From NCBI GenBank assembly GCA_022508925.1, contig JAFLUF010000002.1, forward strand, positions 35,137 through 69,459: a stretch of DNA of 34,323 nt. Reading direction: 5' to 3'. Each line of letters begins with the position of its first letter. Position 1 is the stretch's first letter. Shown here one piece after another: positions 22,534 through 32,186 of this stretch. Origin of the DNA: Oscillospiraceae bacterium. Lineage in GTDB: Bacteria > Bacillota > Clostridia > Oscillospirales > Ruminococcaceae. The translations under genes and the position numbers were made by a program. The notes beneath the pieces were generated by a model. The model made no database searches. It was not told the DNA's origin and saw only the letters and a program-made list of their open reading frames with translations.

Positions 22534-24516
22534 TTAACTTATATCCGCCGCCTCGAGATAGCGGCTGCCGTTTTCACGTATAAAATCCTTTCGTCCCGCA
22601 AGGTCGTCTCCTAACAGAACATCAAACATTCTGCGCGTAGCCTCCGCATCCGCGGGCTTTACCCTTATCAGTCGGCGCGTAGACGGGTTCATCGTAGTGA
22701 GCGACATCATATCCGGGTCGTTTTCGCCCAGACCTTTCGAGCGCTGAACTGTGTATTTTTTATCCCCGACCATTCCGAGAATTTTCGCCTTTTCTGCTTC
22801 GGTATAGGCAAAATAGGTTTTGTCCTTTGTATTGATCTCGTAAAGCGGCGATTCCGCGATATAGACATATCCTTTTTCAATAAGCGTAGGACAAAGCTCC
22901 TGAATCATAGTGAGAATAAGCGTTCTTATCTGAAACCCGTCCACATCGGCATCGGTACAGATTATTACCTTATTCCACCTGAGATTATCAATATTAAATG
23001 TGCTTAAATTCTTGTTTGCCTTGGACTTTACCTCTACTCCGCAGCCGAGAACTTTAATAAGATTTGTGATGATCTCACTCTTGAAGATCTTGTCGGCGCT
23101 TGCCTTAAGGCAGTTGAGTATCTTTCCGCGCACGGGAATAACCGCCTGAAACTCCGCGTCACGCGCAAGCTTTACCGAACCCAACGCCGAATCGCCCTCT
23201 ACGATATACACTTCGCGGCGGGAAATATCACGGCTTCGACAATCCACGAACTTATCTATTCGGTTTGTAAGATCGATTTTCTGAGACAGACTCGCGATCG
23301 ACGAAGAGCGAACCTTCTCGGCGTTTTCCCTCGAACGCTTGTTTACAAGCACTCTTTCGGCAATTTTAACCGCCTCGTCGGGATTTTCAAGAAAATACAC
23401 CTCAAGAGAATGCTTTAGCCAATCGGTCATTGCCTCTTTTATGAAAACGTTTGTAACCGCTTTTTTTGTCTGGTTGGCGTAGCTTGCCTGAGTTGAGAAG
23501 TTAGACGAAATAAACACAAGACAGTCCGAGATGTCGTCCCATTTTACGGCTTTTTCGCCTTTATTGTACTTGTTGTTATTTTTCAGATACGCGTCTATTT
23601 GCGACAAAAAGGCTTTTTTCATCGCTTCTTCAGGCGAACCGCCGTGCTCCAGCCATGAGGAGTTATGATAGTGTTCTGCAAAATTAACCTCTGTGGAGAA
23701 CGTAAACGCAACGTTCATTTTCAGCTTATACTCGTCTTTATCCTCTCTGTCTTTTCCGACGCGCTCGGCGTTCCAATGCTGGGGAGTAGTAAGCGGATTT
23801 TCGCCGACAGTTTCCTTAAGATAGTCGAAAATCCCTTCTTTATAGCAGAAAATTTTCTCGTCGGAGCTTCCGTCCTCGTTTTCAACGATCCTCAGAAACT
23901 CAACGCCGCCGTTTACCACCGCCTGACGCTTAAGCATATCGTCAACATATTCCGAGCCGATGTCGATATCCGTAAACACCTCAAGATCGGGCTTCCAGTG
24001 TATCTTTGTTCCCGTTTCCGAACACTTTTCACGCTTAAAGCCCTTTTCGCCTTCGGTTACGTTAAAACCCTTTTCAAATCGTAGGGTATATTTCCACTCG
24101 CCGTTTTTGCTCTCGACCTCCATATACTCCGACGCGAACTGCGTCGCGCAGAGTCCGAGGCCGTTAAGTCCGAGCGCGAATGAGTAATTTTCGCCCGTAT
24201 TGTTGTCATATTTTCCGCCCGCGTAAAGCGTACAAAACGCAAGCTCCCAGTTATATTTTTCCTCGCTCTTGTTATAGTCAATAGGAATGCCGCGGCCGAA
24301 ATCCTCCACCGTTATGGACTTGTCCGCATGAAGCGTTATTATGACGCGTTTTCCGAAACCCTCGCGCGCCTCGTCGATAGAGTTTGAGATTATCTCGAAT
24401 ACCGAATGCCGGCACCCTTCTATACTGTCCGAACCGAAAATGACCGCCGGTCTCTGCCTCACCTGATCCGGTCCTTTAAGCGCCTTTAAATCATTATAGC
24501 CTGATTTTTTTGCCAT
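22534..24516 (-). CDS. parE: Type IIA topoisomerase subunit B (ParE-like, divergent)
   Basis: The ATG at 24514-24516 (MAKKSGYNDLKALKG) has AAGAGG 5 nt before it and is preferred to the track start 14 codons upstream; the protein is then 660 aa. GHKL ATPase motifs: ISNSIDEAREG, EDFGRGIP and FALGLNGLGL. Toprim: EGDSALGSVK and ICTDADVDGFQIRTL (usual DGAHIRTL), then SKGLGE. It is clearly functional in layout but far from canonical GyrB. It heads the long operon with a perfect consensus promoter and is co-transcribed with parC. Confidence 0.87.
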   Translation of the reverse strand: MAKKSGYNDLKALKGPDQVRQRPAVIFGSDSIEGCRHSVFEIISNSIDEAREGFGKRVIITLHADKSITVEDFGRGIPIDYNKSEEKYNWELAFCTLYAGGKYDNNTGENYSFALGLNGLGLCATQFASEYMEVESKNGEWKYTLRFEKGFNVTEGEKGFKREKCSETGTKIHWKPDLEVFTDIDIGSEYVDDMLKRQAVVNGGVEFLRIVENEDGSSDEKIFCYKEGIFDYLKETVGENPLTTPQHWNAERVGKDREDKDEYKLKMNVAFTFSTEVNFAEHYHNSSWLEHGGSPEEAMKKAFLSQIDAYLKNNNKYNKGEKAVKWDDISDCLVFISSNFSTQASYANQTKKAVTNVFIKEAMTDWLKHSLEVYFLENPDEAVKIAERVLVNKRSRENAEKVRSSSIASLSQKIDLTNRIDKFVDCRSRDISRREVYIVEGDSALGSVKLARDAEFQAVIPVRGKILNCLKASADKIFKSEIITNLIKVLGCGVEVKSKANKNLSTFNIDNLRWNKVIICTDADVDGFQIRTLILTMIQELCPTLIEKGYVYIAESPLYEINTKDKTYFAYTEAEKAKILGMVGDKKYTVQRSKGLGENDPDMMSLTTMNPSTRRLIRVKPADAEATRRMFDVLLGDDLAGRKDFIRENGSRYLEAADIS

Positions 24517-24563
24517 ATATACCTCTTGAATTGTATTTATCAAATTACAAAACCACAATATAT

Positions 24564-24592
24564 ATTATACATCATATTTTCATATTTGTCAA
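24564..24592 (-). promoter_or_regulatory. Consensus SigA promoter of the parE-parC operon
   Basis: TTGACA (24587-24592), 17 nt, TATAAT (24564-24569) on the minus strand: an exact consensus match, about 48 nt upstream of the parE ATG. It probably drives parE-parC-fhs-tsaE-tsaB-rpiB-upp. Confidence 0.92.
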
Positions 24593-24646
24593 TAGTTGAG
24601 AAAAATTATTATGCTTATTTCCCGTTATTTACGGTGTTTATACAGC

Positions 24647-24673
24647 AAAACGCTCTCCGTTTTCAGGAGAGCG
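24647..24673 (-). terminator. Terminator after the SGNH-DUF4358-membrane protein operon
   Basis: On the minus strand CGCTCTCC-TGAAAAC-GGAGAGCG (24651-24673) is followed by TTTT, 14 nt after the stop of the membrane protein gene. Confidence 0.85.
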
Positions 24674-24687
24674 CGTTAAAAAACATC

Positions 24688-25029
24688 TCAGGCAAGAATG
24701 TTATGAATGAGTATTATCGCGAGCGCGATATTAAAGGTATTTGAAATAGAGATAAACGAAGCTTTCGAGCGCTTGCTTTCAATAAGCGACGAGCAAAATC
24801 CCAGAAGAGCCGCCTCTACCGCGACAGCTATAGTAAGCACCAGCACCCCGACAAAATCCGTGATCTCCGCGTGAAAAAGCTTTTTCACCAACAACTCGAT
24901 CACGATATTTGTCAGCGGTACTATCCCCAGCGGAAGCACCGCCAAAGCCCATACCTTATGGCGCGATTTCAGAAAAGCTATCTCCATCAGCACAAAAACG
25001 CCGATTATCACAATACATTCTATAACCAT
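24688..25029 (-). CDS. Small four-helix membrane protein, unknown
   Basis: 113 aa, very hydrophobic, with four likely membrane segments (about 2-20, 27-50, 59-85 and 93-112) and only short loops (one holds ESKRSK). No family recognised. AGGAAA lies about 10 nt before the ATG, and the gene has a terminator of its own at the end of a three-gene set. The neighbours are an envelope SGNH protein and a DUF4358 lipoprotein, so a role in the cell envelope is plausible but only inferred. Confidence 0.7.
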   Translation of the reverse strand: MVIECIVIIGVFVLMEIAFLKSRHKVWALAVLPLGIVPLTNIVIELLVKKLFHAEITDFVGVLVLTIAVAVEAALLGFCSSLIESKRSKASFISISNTFNIALAIILIHNILA

Positions 25030-25053
25030 AAAACTTATTTCCTGTTTAAAATA

Positions 25054-25581
25054 TTATTTGAGAATTTCCTTAGCTGTTTCGTTATTATCGCAGATAGCGT
25101 AGATCACCGTGGTTCCGTTTACTTCAACAAAATCGTCATCAAAACGGTACATTGCGTCGGGTGTGTAGCTTTCAAATGTATTATACTGAGACTGAACGCG
25201 TTTATCAAGCGCGTCTTTTATTCTCGCCGCCGCTTCGGCGTCCTTTGCCACAAAGATCCCAAACTCGTCTGGAGCCGCGCCGGATGGGCAGGTATATGCC
25301 GCAAACTCACTTACATCAGCCTTGTCAATGCCTAATAAAGTATTAAGTTCATCAGCTTCAACTTCAATCATACTCGGAAATTTTACCTCAGCGAGAAGTT
25401 TATCTGTCTTTTCCTTTACGGATAATGTTTCATCGCCGTCCGAACCTCCGGCGGGTCCGGAAGGACCTTCGGCGTTTTGTGAGCTTGACGGGCTCGAATT
25501 ATCCGGTGTATTGCCTTCGTCACATCCGCAGAGCGCAAGGCAGAATGCCGCGCACAGCGCAATTAAAAACGTCTTTTTCAT
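25054..25581 (-). CDS. DUF4358 lipoprotein
   Basis: 175 aa. A signal peptide ends in LALCGC (Cys20 probable lipidation), then a Ser/Pro/Gly linker (residues 25-50). The remaining domain (LLAEVKFPSMIEV; FGIFVAKDAEAAARIKDAL; final VIYAICDNN) is the DUF4358 pattern. Function is unknown; in clostridial genomes such proteins often sit near SGNH, DHHW and MBOAT genes. It is 31 nt downstream of the SGNH gene, with AAAGGAAATG as ribosome binding site. Confidence 0.78.
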   Translation of the reverse strand: MKKTFLIALCAAFCLALCGCDEGNTPDNSSPSSSQNAEGPSGPAGGSDGDETLSVKEKTDKLLAEVKFPSMIEVEADELNTLLGIDKADVSEFAAYTCPSGAAPDEFGIFVAKDAEAAARIKDALDKRVQSQYNTFESYTPDAMYRFDDDFVEVNGTTVIYAICDNNETAKEILK

Positions 25582-25612
25582 TTTTCATTTCCTTTCTTTC
25601 TGCAACTGATAA

Positions 25613-26560
25613 TTATGAGTATTTCTTCTGAAGCGCGGAAAGCATAACTCTGTAAGTTATTCCACTAAAATGCATTCCGTCGATCTCGGCGTATTCCTCA
25701 AGAAAATATCCGTCTTCATCGCTTACCGCGGAATATAAGTCGTAATAATCAAGTCTGAGAGCCTTGCACTGTTCACGAATATATTCATTCATAAGCTTTA
25801 CATCGGAATTTTTGATGTTTGGATAGTTTGTTTGGCGGGCAACCGGAGTAATTGAAATACAGCAGATCTTCGCGTTTGGAAACTCCGACTTAAGAGTTGT
25901 CAGAAGATTTGAGTAGCTGTTTTGAAGCGCATTCAATGCCGACGAATCAAGGGCGTTGCTTCCGAGCAGGATAAAGATACGCTTAGGAGAACGCTGCTTT
26001 GCGTACTCAAGCGCCGTGACCCCGAGCTCATCGTCAAATGCTGTATTCAACGCCCCATATGGGGTATATCCTACTTTTGCCGCAACATTTGCCTTATCCA
26101 AGAATTTATACCCGTAAAGTCCCGTGAAGATACTGTCTCCTATAAACAGATCGTCCTTGAAAAACTCCTTGTTGAAGCTTGTCGGCTGGGTGATAACACT
26201 CCAGGAGTCGCTGTTTTCAGACGAAGAGGAGCTTGTTTCAGTTGAAGAAGAACTGTCAGACGAGCTGTTTTCTTCTCCCGAAGAGCTTTCACTCTGCGTG
26301 TCGGACGAGGAACTTTCGGAACTGCTGTCAGATACGGACGAGTTGTTTATCTCATTGTCCGGCAGGATAAACCTGCTTGAACCGATGATCGAGTTATTGA
26401 CAGCGGGAACGCCGCTGTCAGTGCTGTTAAGCGCGTTAAAGCTTATAAAAAACACAGCCGTGCATATTCCCAATATGATAATAACCATTATTATATAGAG
26501 TACGACCGTCGCCGCAGGAACTTTTACACGCCTGTTTTTCTTGCGCACCTTTTTGTTCAA
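25613..26560 (-). CDS. Membrane-anchored SGNH/GDSL-type hydrolase
   Basis: 315 aa from a TTG at 26558-26560, which has AAGGGG 8 nt before it; the track's GTG at 26569 directly abuts that site and is unlikely. A basic N-terminus and one helix (about residues 17-45) anchor it, and a long Ser/Glu/Asp linker follows. The catalytic domain has DDLFIGDSIFTGL (nucleophile Ser in GDS), IFILLGSNAL (Asn block) and EIDGMHFSG (Asp and His). Such enzymes cut ester or acetyl groups from glycans outside the cell. It is the first gene of a three-gene set with DUF4358 and a membrane protein. Confidence 0.85.
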   Translation of the reverse strand: MNKKVRKKNRRVKVPAATVVLYIIMVIIILGICTAVFFISFNALNSTDSGVPAVNNSIIGSSRFILPDNEINNSSVSDSSSESSSSDTQSESSSGEENSSSDSSSSTETSSSSSENSDSWSVITQPTSFNKEFFKDDLFIGDSIFTGLYGYKFLDKANVAAKVGYTPYGALNTAFDDELGVTALEYAKQRSPKRIFILLGSNALDSSALNALQNSYSNLLTTLKSEFPNAKICCISITPVARQTNYPNIKNSDVKLMNEYIREQCKALRLDYYDLYSAVSDEDGYFLEEYAEIDGMHFSGITYRVMLSALQKKYS

Positions 26561-26619
26561 GTCATACACCCCTTATAAAATCCCCAAACTTATCTCTAAA
26601 AGCTAATAATCCCTTTTAC

Positions 26620-26648
26620 ATTTTATCACATTCGTTTGAAATATGCAA
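26620..26648 (-). promoter_or_regulatory. Promoter of the SGNH-DUF4358 operon
   Basis: TTGCAT (26643-26648), 17 nt, TAAAAT (26620-26625) on the minus strand, about 60 nt before the proposed TTG start. No strong terminator for the upstream DUF2344 gene is seen in this 148-nt gap. Confidence 0.65.
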
Positions 26649-26717
26649 GCAGTTTTGCCAAAAATTTATAATATTTCTGTAAAAAATTTCCATTTAAACT
26701 ATAAATAATGTCACAAA

Positions 26718-27344
26718 TTATCTGAATACCTCTCCGCTTGAGTTAAAAATTCGCGTTCTTACAATTCTTATTCCCGATGATTTACCGAACTCTCGCTCAT
26801 ACGCCCCGAGCAAAAGAGCCGGATTTATATTGAAATCATTCCCCGCGGGAAGTCTCAGTGTTATTTTATCACTGATCTCAAGACTGCTTATATATGGCTT
26901 TAAGTCGATTTCAGAAACGCCCTTTTTCGTTTTCTTTTCAACGGTTATCGAGTCTCTTTCGCAGAACTCACGAAAACCGTTTAAGTCTATCGTTCCGGAA
27001 ATTTCGTACTCGGCAGATGAAATATCCGTGTTTCTCATCACTGGCGCCGCGGCTTCGATTACTTGTATATCATGCGGAAGGGCGTCAGATAGCCGTTTGG
27101 CGGTTTCCTCAAACGAAATTTCATCTAACAGTTTAAGATCTACCGCTTCTCTGAGACCCTCCTGTCCGAGGGAAAGAGGAAGCATAAACTGCAAGTACAA
27201 TCTCGGACTTAAACCCTCTGTATACCATGCCGGAAGTCCGGCTTTTCTTACCGCTCTCTGAAAAACGCCGTACAGATCGAGATGTGAAATAAACTTAGCG
27301 CGACCTGTCTTGCTGAAAAACACGCGCGTATTAACATTCGCCAT
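26718..27344 (-). CDS. DUF2344 / radical SAM-linked protein (TIGR03936 type)
   Basis: 208 aa. It opens NTRVFFSKTGRAKFISHLDL, with GLPAWYTEGLSPRLYLQF and PLSLGQEGLREAVDL, the recognisable pattern of the protein always found beside or fused to the TIGR03960 radical SAM enzyme. The role is unknown; the pair is often next to ribonuclease E/G and rplU-rpmA, which are not here. It starts 20 nt after the radical SAM stop, so the two are co-expressed. Confidence 0.88.
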   Translation of the reverse strand: MANVNTRVFFSKTGRAKFISHLDLYGVFQRAVRKAGLPAWYTEGLSPRLYLQFMLPLSLGQEGLREAVDLKLLDEISFEETAKRLSDALPHDIQVIEAAAPVMRNTDISSAEYEISGTIDLNGFREFCERDSITVEKKTKKGVSEIDLKPYISSLEISDKITLRLPAGNDFNINPALLLGAYEREFGKSSGIRIVRTRIFNSSGEVFR

Positions 27345-27364
27345 TATTGACAGCTCCTTTCGCG

Positions 27365-29215
27365 TCAGTCTTTCTTATGGACGGGACAATCGTTTACTCC
27401 GCAGCCCGAGCATTTTTCGCGGCAATTTTGAGTAGGTTCAGAACGGTGCGCGCGTTTGTTTTCTTCTATCAGAAAATCCTTTGAAACCAACATATCGAGC
27501 ATACTCCACGGAGCTATCTCATCATACCCGCGGCGGCGATTTGCGTAAAACTCCATGGAAAGTCCGCACTCTTCAAACGCCTGTTTCCATTTTTCAAAAT
27601 CAAAGTAATCATTCCAGCCGTCCATGATACAACCGTTTTTCCATGCCGTATAAATCGCCTTTCCGACACGTCTGTCGCCGCGCGCGAAAACAGCCTCTAA
27701 AAGCGCAAGCTTGCTGTCGGAATACGAAATTGAGACTTTTCGGTCTTTTCTTGCGTCAAGCAACAGCTTTATGCGCCTGTTTATCTCCTCTTCGCCTATC
27801 TGCGGTTCAAACTCAAACGGAGTAAACGGCTTTGGGATAAACATCGAAAGCGATATCGAAACGTTCGGCGCTTTGCCCTTGGGACGGTCGGGATTTTGAT
27901 AAAACTCTTCCACAACAGCTTTTGCAAGCTCGTAAATGCCGATTATATCCTCGTCGGTCTCGGTAGGAAGTCCGAACATGAAATACAGCTTTATTGACGA
28001 ATAACCGCCTTCAAAAGCGATCTTTGCGCCGTTTAAAACGTCAGACTCAGTGATATTTTTGTTTATCACGTCGCGCAAACGCTGTGTTCCGGCTTCGGGA
28101 GCGAATGTGAGTCCGCTTCGTTTTACACTTGAAATCTCAGTAAGTATCCTTTCACTGAAGCGGTCTATTCTCAGCGACGGCAATGAAAGATTTACGCGGT
28201 TTTCCTTTGTCCACTCATTAAGACTGCACAACAGCTCCTCAATATTGGTAAAGTCGCTTGTGGAAAGACTTGATAGCGAAACCTCGTCATAGCCGGTATT
28301 TTTCAACAGCGTTTTTGTCTGGTTTATAACGGTTTCATGAGATTTCTCCCGAAGCGGACGGTAGATAAACCCCGCCTGGCAAAACCTGCAGCCGCGGATA
28401 CATCCGCGCATGACCTCCTCAACGGCTCTGTTATGAACAATATCAACAAACGGAACGACAAAATTTTCGGGATAAAACGACTTGTCCAGATCATGGATAA
28501 TGCGCTTTCTTACCCTTGCCGGCGTTCCGCCCTTCGGCGTAACAGACGAAACCGTTCCGTCAGAGTTATACGAAACGTCGTACAGGCTCGGGACATATAC
28601 TCCCTCTATCTGCGAAGCCATGCGAAGGAACTCGGCTTTTGTGCGGTTTTCGATTTTGCATTGCTCCATAAGGCGCATTATCTCAAGGTTTAGCTCCTCG
28701 CCCTCGCCAATTGCAAATAAGTCAAAAAAGTCAGCAAGAGGCTCGGCATTACATACACATGGTCCGCCGCCCATTACTATAGGCGTAAGCGCGGTTCTCT
28801 CACTTGCCAAAACAGGAAGTCCCGCAAGTCTGAGCATTTCCAGAATATTTGTATAGCACATCTCGTACTGAATTGTAAAACCTATAAAATCAAACTCTTT
28901 TATCGGATCGAGACTCTCCAAGCCATACAGCTCTATTTCGTTTTCAAACATTTTTTCGCGCATATCGGGAAGCGGCATAAAGCATCTCTCGCACCAATAA
29001 TTCGGAACGGAATTTTTCAGCGCGTAAAGTATTTTCATTCCGAGATGCGACATTCCTATCTCGTATGTATCCGGAAACGCGAAAGCAAAACGGATATCCA
29101 CGCTCTCCCTGTCTTTGCATACGCTGCCCGGTTCTCCGCCGATATAGCGCGCAGGCTTTTCCACATCAAGCAGAAAGCCTTCGAGCTTATTCAAAGTTTC
29201 TTGGTTTCTGTACAT
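27365..29215 (-). CDS. B12-binding-type radical SAM protein (TIGR03960 type)
   Basis: 616 aa. The N-terminal 200 residues have the Rossmann-like cobalamin-domain layout. The radical SAM cluster motif is MRGCIRGCRFCQAG (CxxxCxxC, about residues 272-279), followed by the barrel with SLSSLSTSDF and LTFAPEAGTQRLRDVINK. The C-terminus is Cys-rich (EKCSGCGVNDCP), perhaps a second cluster. The reaction is unknown; the strict pairing with the DUF2344 protein suggests they act as one unit, possibly on RNA or ribosomal components. Confidence 0.9.
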   Translation of the reverse strand: MYRNQETLNKLEGFLLDVEKPARYIGGEPGSVCKDRESVDIRFAFAFPDTYEIGMSHLGMKILYALKNSVPNYWCERCFMPLPDMREKMFENEIELYGLESLDPIKEFDFIGFTIQYEMCYTNILEMLRLAGLPVLASERTALTPIVMGGGPCVCNAEPLADFFDLFAIGEGEELNLEIMRLMEQCKIENRTKAEFLRMASQIEGVYVPSLYDVSYNSDGTVSSVTPKGGTPARVRKRIIHDLDKSFYPENFVVPFVDIVHNRAVEEVMRGCIRGCRFCQAGFIYRPLREKSHETVINQTKTLLKNTGYDEVSLSSLSTSDFTNIEELLCSLNEWTKENRVNLSLPSLRIDRFSERILTEISSVKRSGLTFAPEAGTQRLRDVINKNITESDVLNGAKIAFEGGYSSIKLYFMFGLPTETDEDIIGIYELAKAVVEEFYQNPDRPKGKAPNVSISLSMFIPKPFTPFEFEPQIGEEEINRRIKLLLDARKDRKVSISYSDSKLALLEAVFARGDRRVGKAIYTAWKNGCIMDGWNDYFDFEKWKQAFEECGLSMEFYANRRRGYDEIAPWSMLDMLVSKDFLIEENKRAHRSEPTQNCREKCSGCGVNDCPVHKKD

Positions 29216-29255
29216 TTAAACATTCCTCGGCTTACTGTTGTTGGGAAAGTTTCGG

Positions 29256-32147
29256 TCATTCATTTCTGAGCTTGCGCTCGTACCATTCCTGTTTTGTCAT
29301 TAAGACCTGACGCGGCTTTGAGCCCTCAAACGCACCCACAATTCCCATTTTCTCCATTGTGTCGATCAGACGCGCGGCGCGTCCGTAGCCTAATTTAAGT
29401 CGTCTCTGCAAAGCGGAGGTACTTGCCTGACCCGCAGTCACCACAAACTCGATCGCTTCCTCAAGCTTTTCGTCAGTCTCGCCGTCGTCAAGCTCCTCGC
29501 TTACTCCGCCGGATTGCTGTTCGGCTTGTTCTGCCCTGCGCTCGATCTCGGCAATGATGTTTTCATCATATTCAGCTCTGAAGGTCTGCTTGATGAAATC
29601 AACAACGCGCTCTACCTCCTCGTCAGAGACATAACAGCCCTGAAGTCTGATAGGCTTTGGAACCCCCACCGGCATATAAAGCATATCGCCGTTTCCGAGG
29701 AGCTTTTCCGCGCCCGAAGCGTCAAGTATAACGCGGCTGTCTATCTGAGACGCCACCATAAGCGCTATCCTGCTGGGAATATTTCCCTTGATAAGACCCG
29801 TTACGACCTGAACAGTGGGCTTTTGTGTAGCGATCACAAGGTGCATACCCGCGGCTCTCGCTTTCTGAGCGAGACGGACTATGCTGTCCTCAACGTCTTT
29901 AGGCGACGCCATCATCAAATCAGCAAGCTCATCAATGAAAATAACTATCCTCGGCATAGGCTCGCCGTCAATAATCCCCTTTTCAATAAGCTCGTTATAA
30001 CCGTCAATATTACGCACATTGTTTTCACTGAACAATGTATAACGGTTGTCCATCTCGGTCACAGACCAAGCGAGCGCGCCCGCGGCTTTTTTCGGGTCGG
30101 TTACAACGGGAATAAGCAGGTGCGGGATCCCGTTGTACATCATAAACTCTACCTGCTTGGGGTCTACCATTATAAGCCTTACATCACTGGGAGTAGACTT
30201 CATTAGGATACTCATAATAATTGAGTTTACGCAGACCGACTTTCCCGAGCCTGTAGTTCCCGCTATCAGCAGATGAGGCATTTTCGACACATTACAGCGC
30301 ACAGCCTCGCCGCTTATGTCCTTTCCAAGTACAGTATCGAGCTTATCGGAAAATGTCTTTTTAAAGCTCTCGTTATCAACTAACTCACGGAAGAAAACGG
30401 TATCGCGTATCTTGTTCGGTATCTCTATTCCGACAGCCGCTTTATCGGGAACGGGAGCGATACGAATACCCGAGACAGCCAAGTTGAGCGCAAGGTCGTC
30501 CGAAAGTCCCGCGATTTTACTTAGCTTTACTCCCGGTGCGGGCTGAAGCTCATAACGCGTTACGGAAGGTCCGCGTGCCGCGCCCATATACGAAGCCGAA
30601 ACGCCGAAGCTCTTAAGTGTATTTACAAGCTTATCCGCGTTTAAGCGTATCTCCTGTTCAACATCATCGGGCTTTACCGCCTTTTTTGCCTCGTCAAGCA
30701 GCGTTACCGGAGGAATCGTATAAACATCCGAAAGCGTAGGCTGACGGCGTTCGGTTTTTTCGGAAGACCAATTCGGAGCAATCTGTTCACGAACAGGCTG
30801 TGTAAAGCTTGTATTATTCGGCTTTGTTCTCTCATAGGAGATATCCTCAAGATCAAGCTCAAGTTCCGCTTCGTCACTGTCAGAAATAACTCTCGGTCTA
30901 TCGTCAGAGCTTATGCGTTCCGAAACAGGCGCGTCAACTATTTTTGAAACGCGTGCCGAGGATTTCTCGGAGTTGAGCTTTTCAAGCGCCTCTGCGAGCG
31001 GCACGAGATCCGCGTCATTATCCACAAAGCTGTCGGCGTTCGGCTCATACGGCTTTTGTAAAATAGGATGCTTTTTTTCCATGTATTTCTTCAGCGGCTC
31101 GCGATAATCACGTATCTGCTCATCCTGCGTCTGTTCGGAGAAATCCCCCGGCATCTCAGGCGGCTGAACATATTCAGTCTCGGTCTTTTCCGGTTTTCCG
31201 CGATACTTATCCAGAAAACTGCGGAATTTTTTACTGTCCTCGCTCTGAGCCTCTACAAGTCTTGAATTATCACGGTTTGGCGGAAGCTTTACGGGAGAAA
31301 CTGTTTTCCTCGGCTCTTTCGTATCGGATATATCAATGCCGACGGAACCTTTTATATTTTTAAGAGATTCGATCCGACGCTGTTTTTCATTTAACTCGAT
31401 CTGCTTTTGTATTTCTCTTTCAGCGCGGCGCTCAGCCTGTATGCGGCGGTATTCCTCGTTTGCAACGGCGCTTTCCTCGCGGTGGGTCTTAATTTTATCC
31501 GCGGTTTTCTTTCCGACATTCTGCGCGCCGCTTCCTATCCGCTTAAACATTTCAGCCAGCGGGATTTTTATCAGAAGTAAAACCAAAACAAGTATTATGA
31601 TAATAATAGCTATAACAGCTCCCGTTTTTCCGAGCAGTAAAAGCGGAACGCCCAAAATAAGCGCGAAAAATCCTCCGCCGGCAAAATCAGAACCGTTTTG
31701 ATACAGGTTTGAAACTATCTGCGCGAAATCATCTCCGGCGAGTTTATCGCGCGGGAAGATCTCAAACGCCGCGCAGGCCACAAGCTGGATTATTACGAGA
31801 AAAATTATATTCGACCTTATCTGCGCTTTTGTCATGTCCGTAGAGATCATTAAGGCAGACGCGATTGTGAAAATGCCGACTGTAAGCGCCGGTATTCCGA
31901 ACAGTCCGAGGACAACACTATGTATGGCAAACCAGCCCTCGCCGCCGGGTATAATAACTAAAAGCGAAAGCAGCAGTCCCACGGCAAAAAGAATAACGGA
32001 AGCAACTCTTCGGCGAGCCTGACTTTTACGCAGAGCTTCCTCACGCCTGCGCTTTTCCTCAAGCGCTTTCTTTGAACGTGCCGAAGAAGACTGCCCTGAT
32101 CCGGCAGACTTAGACTTTCCCGTTTTTATATTTTTTTTCTGCGCCAT
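29256..32147 (-). CDS. ftsK: DNA translocase FtsK/SpoIIIE
   Basis: 963 aa. Four membrane helices lie between about residues 45 and 200, then a long charged linker (about 220-480), then the motor: GAARGPSVTRYELQPAPGVK, Walker A IAGTTGSGKSVCVNS (about 625-640), Walker B IVIFIDELADLMMA. The C-terminal gamma winged helix (LQRRLKLGYGRAARLIDTME) reads orienting DNA sites. It pumps chromosomal DNA across the division septum and, in sporulation, into the forespore. The neighbour tepA is also next to spoIIIE in Bacillus. Confidence 0.96.
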   Translation of the reverse strand: MAQKKNIKTGKSKSAGSGQSSSARSKKALEEKRRREEALRKSQARRRVASVILFAVGLLLSLLVIIPGGEGWFAIHSVVLGLFGIPALTVGIFTIASALMISTDMTKAQIRSNIIFLVIIQLVACAAFEIFPRDKLAGDDFAQIVSNLYQNGSDFAGGGFFALILGVPLLLLGKTGAVIAIIIIILVLVLLLIKIPLAEMFKRIGSGAQNVGKKTADKIKTHREESAVANEEYRRIQAERRAEREIQKQIELNEKQRRIESLKNIKGSVGIDISDTKEPRKTVSPVKLPPNRDNSRLVEAQSEDSKKFRSFLDKYRGKPEKTETEYVQPPEMPGDFSEQTQDEQIRDYREPLKKYMEKKHPILQKPYEPNADSFVDNDADLVPLAEALEKLNSEKSSARVSKIVDAPVSERISSDDRPRVISDSDEAELELDLEDISYERTKPNNTSFTQPVREQIAPNWSSEKTERRQPTLSDVYTIPPVTLLDEAKKAVKPDDVEQEIRLNADKLVNTLKSFGVSASYMGAARGPSVTRYELQPAPGVKLSKIAGLSDDLALNLAVSGIRIAPVPDKAAVGIEIPNKIRDTVFFRELVDNESFKKTFSDKLDTVLGKDISGEAVRCNVSKMPHLLIAGTTGSGKSVCVNSIIMSILMKSTPSDVRLIMVDPKQVEFMMYNGIPHLLIPVVTDPKKAAGALAWSVTEMDNRYTLFSENNVRNIDGYNELIEKGIIDGEPMPRIVIFIDELADLMMASPKDVEDSIVRLAQKARAAGMHLVIATQKPTVQVVTGLIKGNIPSRIALMVASQIDSRVILDASGAEKLLGNGDMLYMPVGVPKPIRLQGCYVSDEEVERVVDFIKQTFRAEYDENIIAEIERRAEQAEQQSGGVSEELDDGETDEKLEEAIEFVVTAGQASTSALQRRLKLGYGRAARLIDTMEKMGIVGAFEGSKPRQVLMTKQEWYERKLRNE

Positions 32148-32186
32148 TTTCCCAATTCCTTTTCTTTATGTAATTTAACAAAGCTT

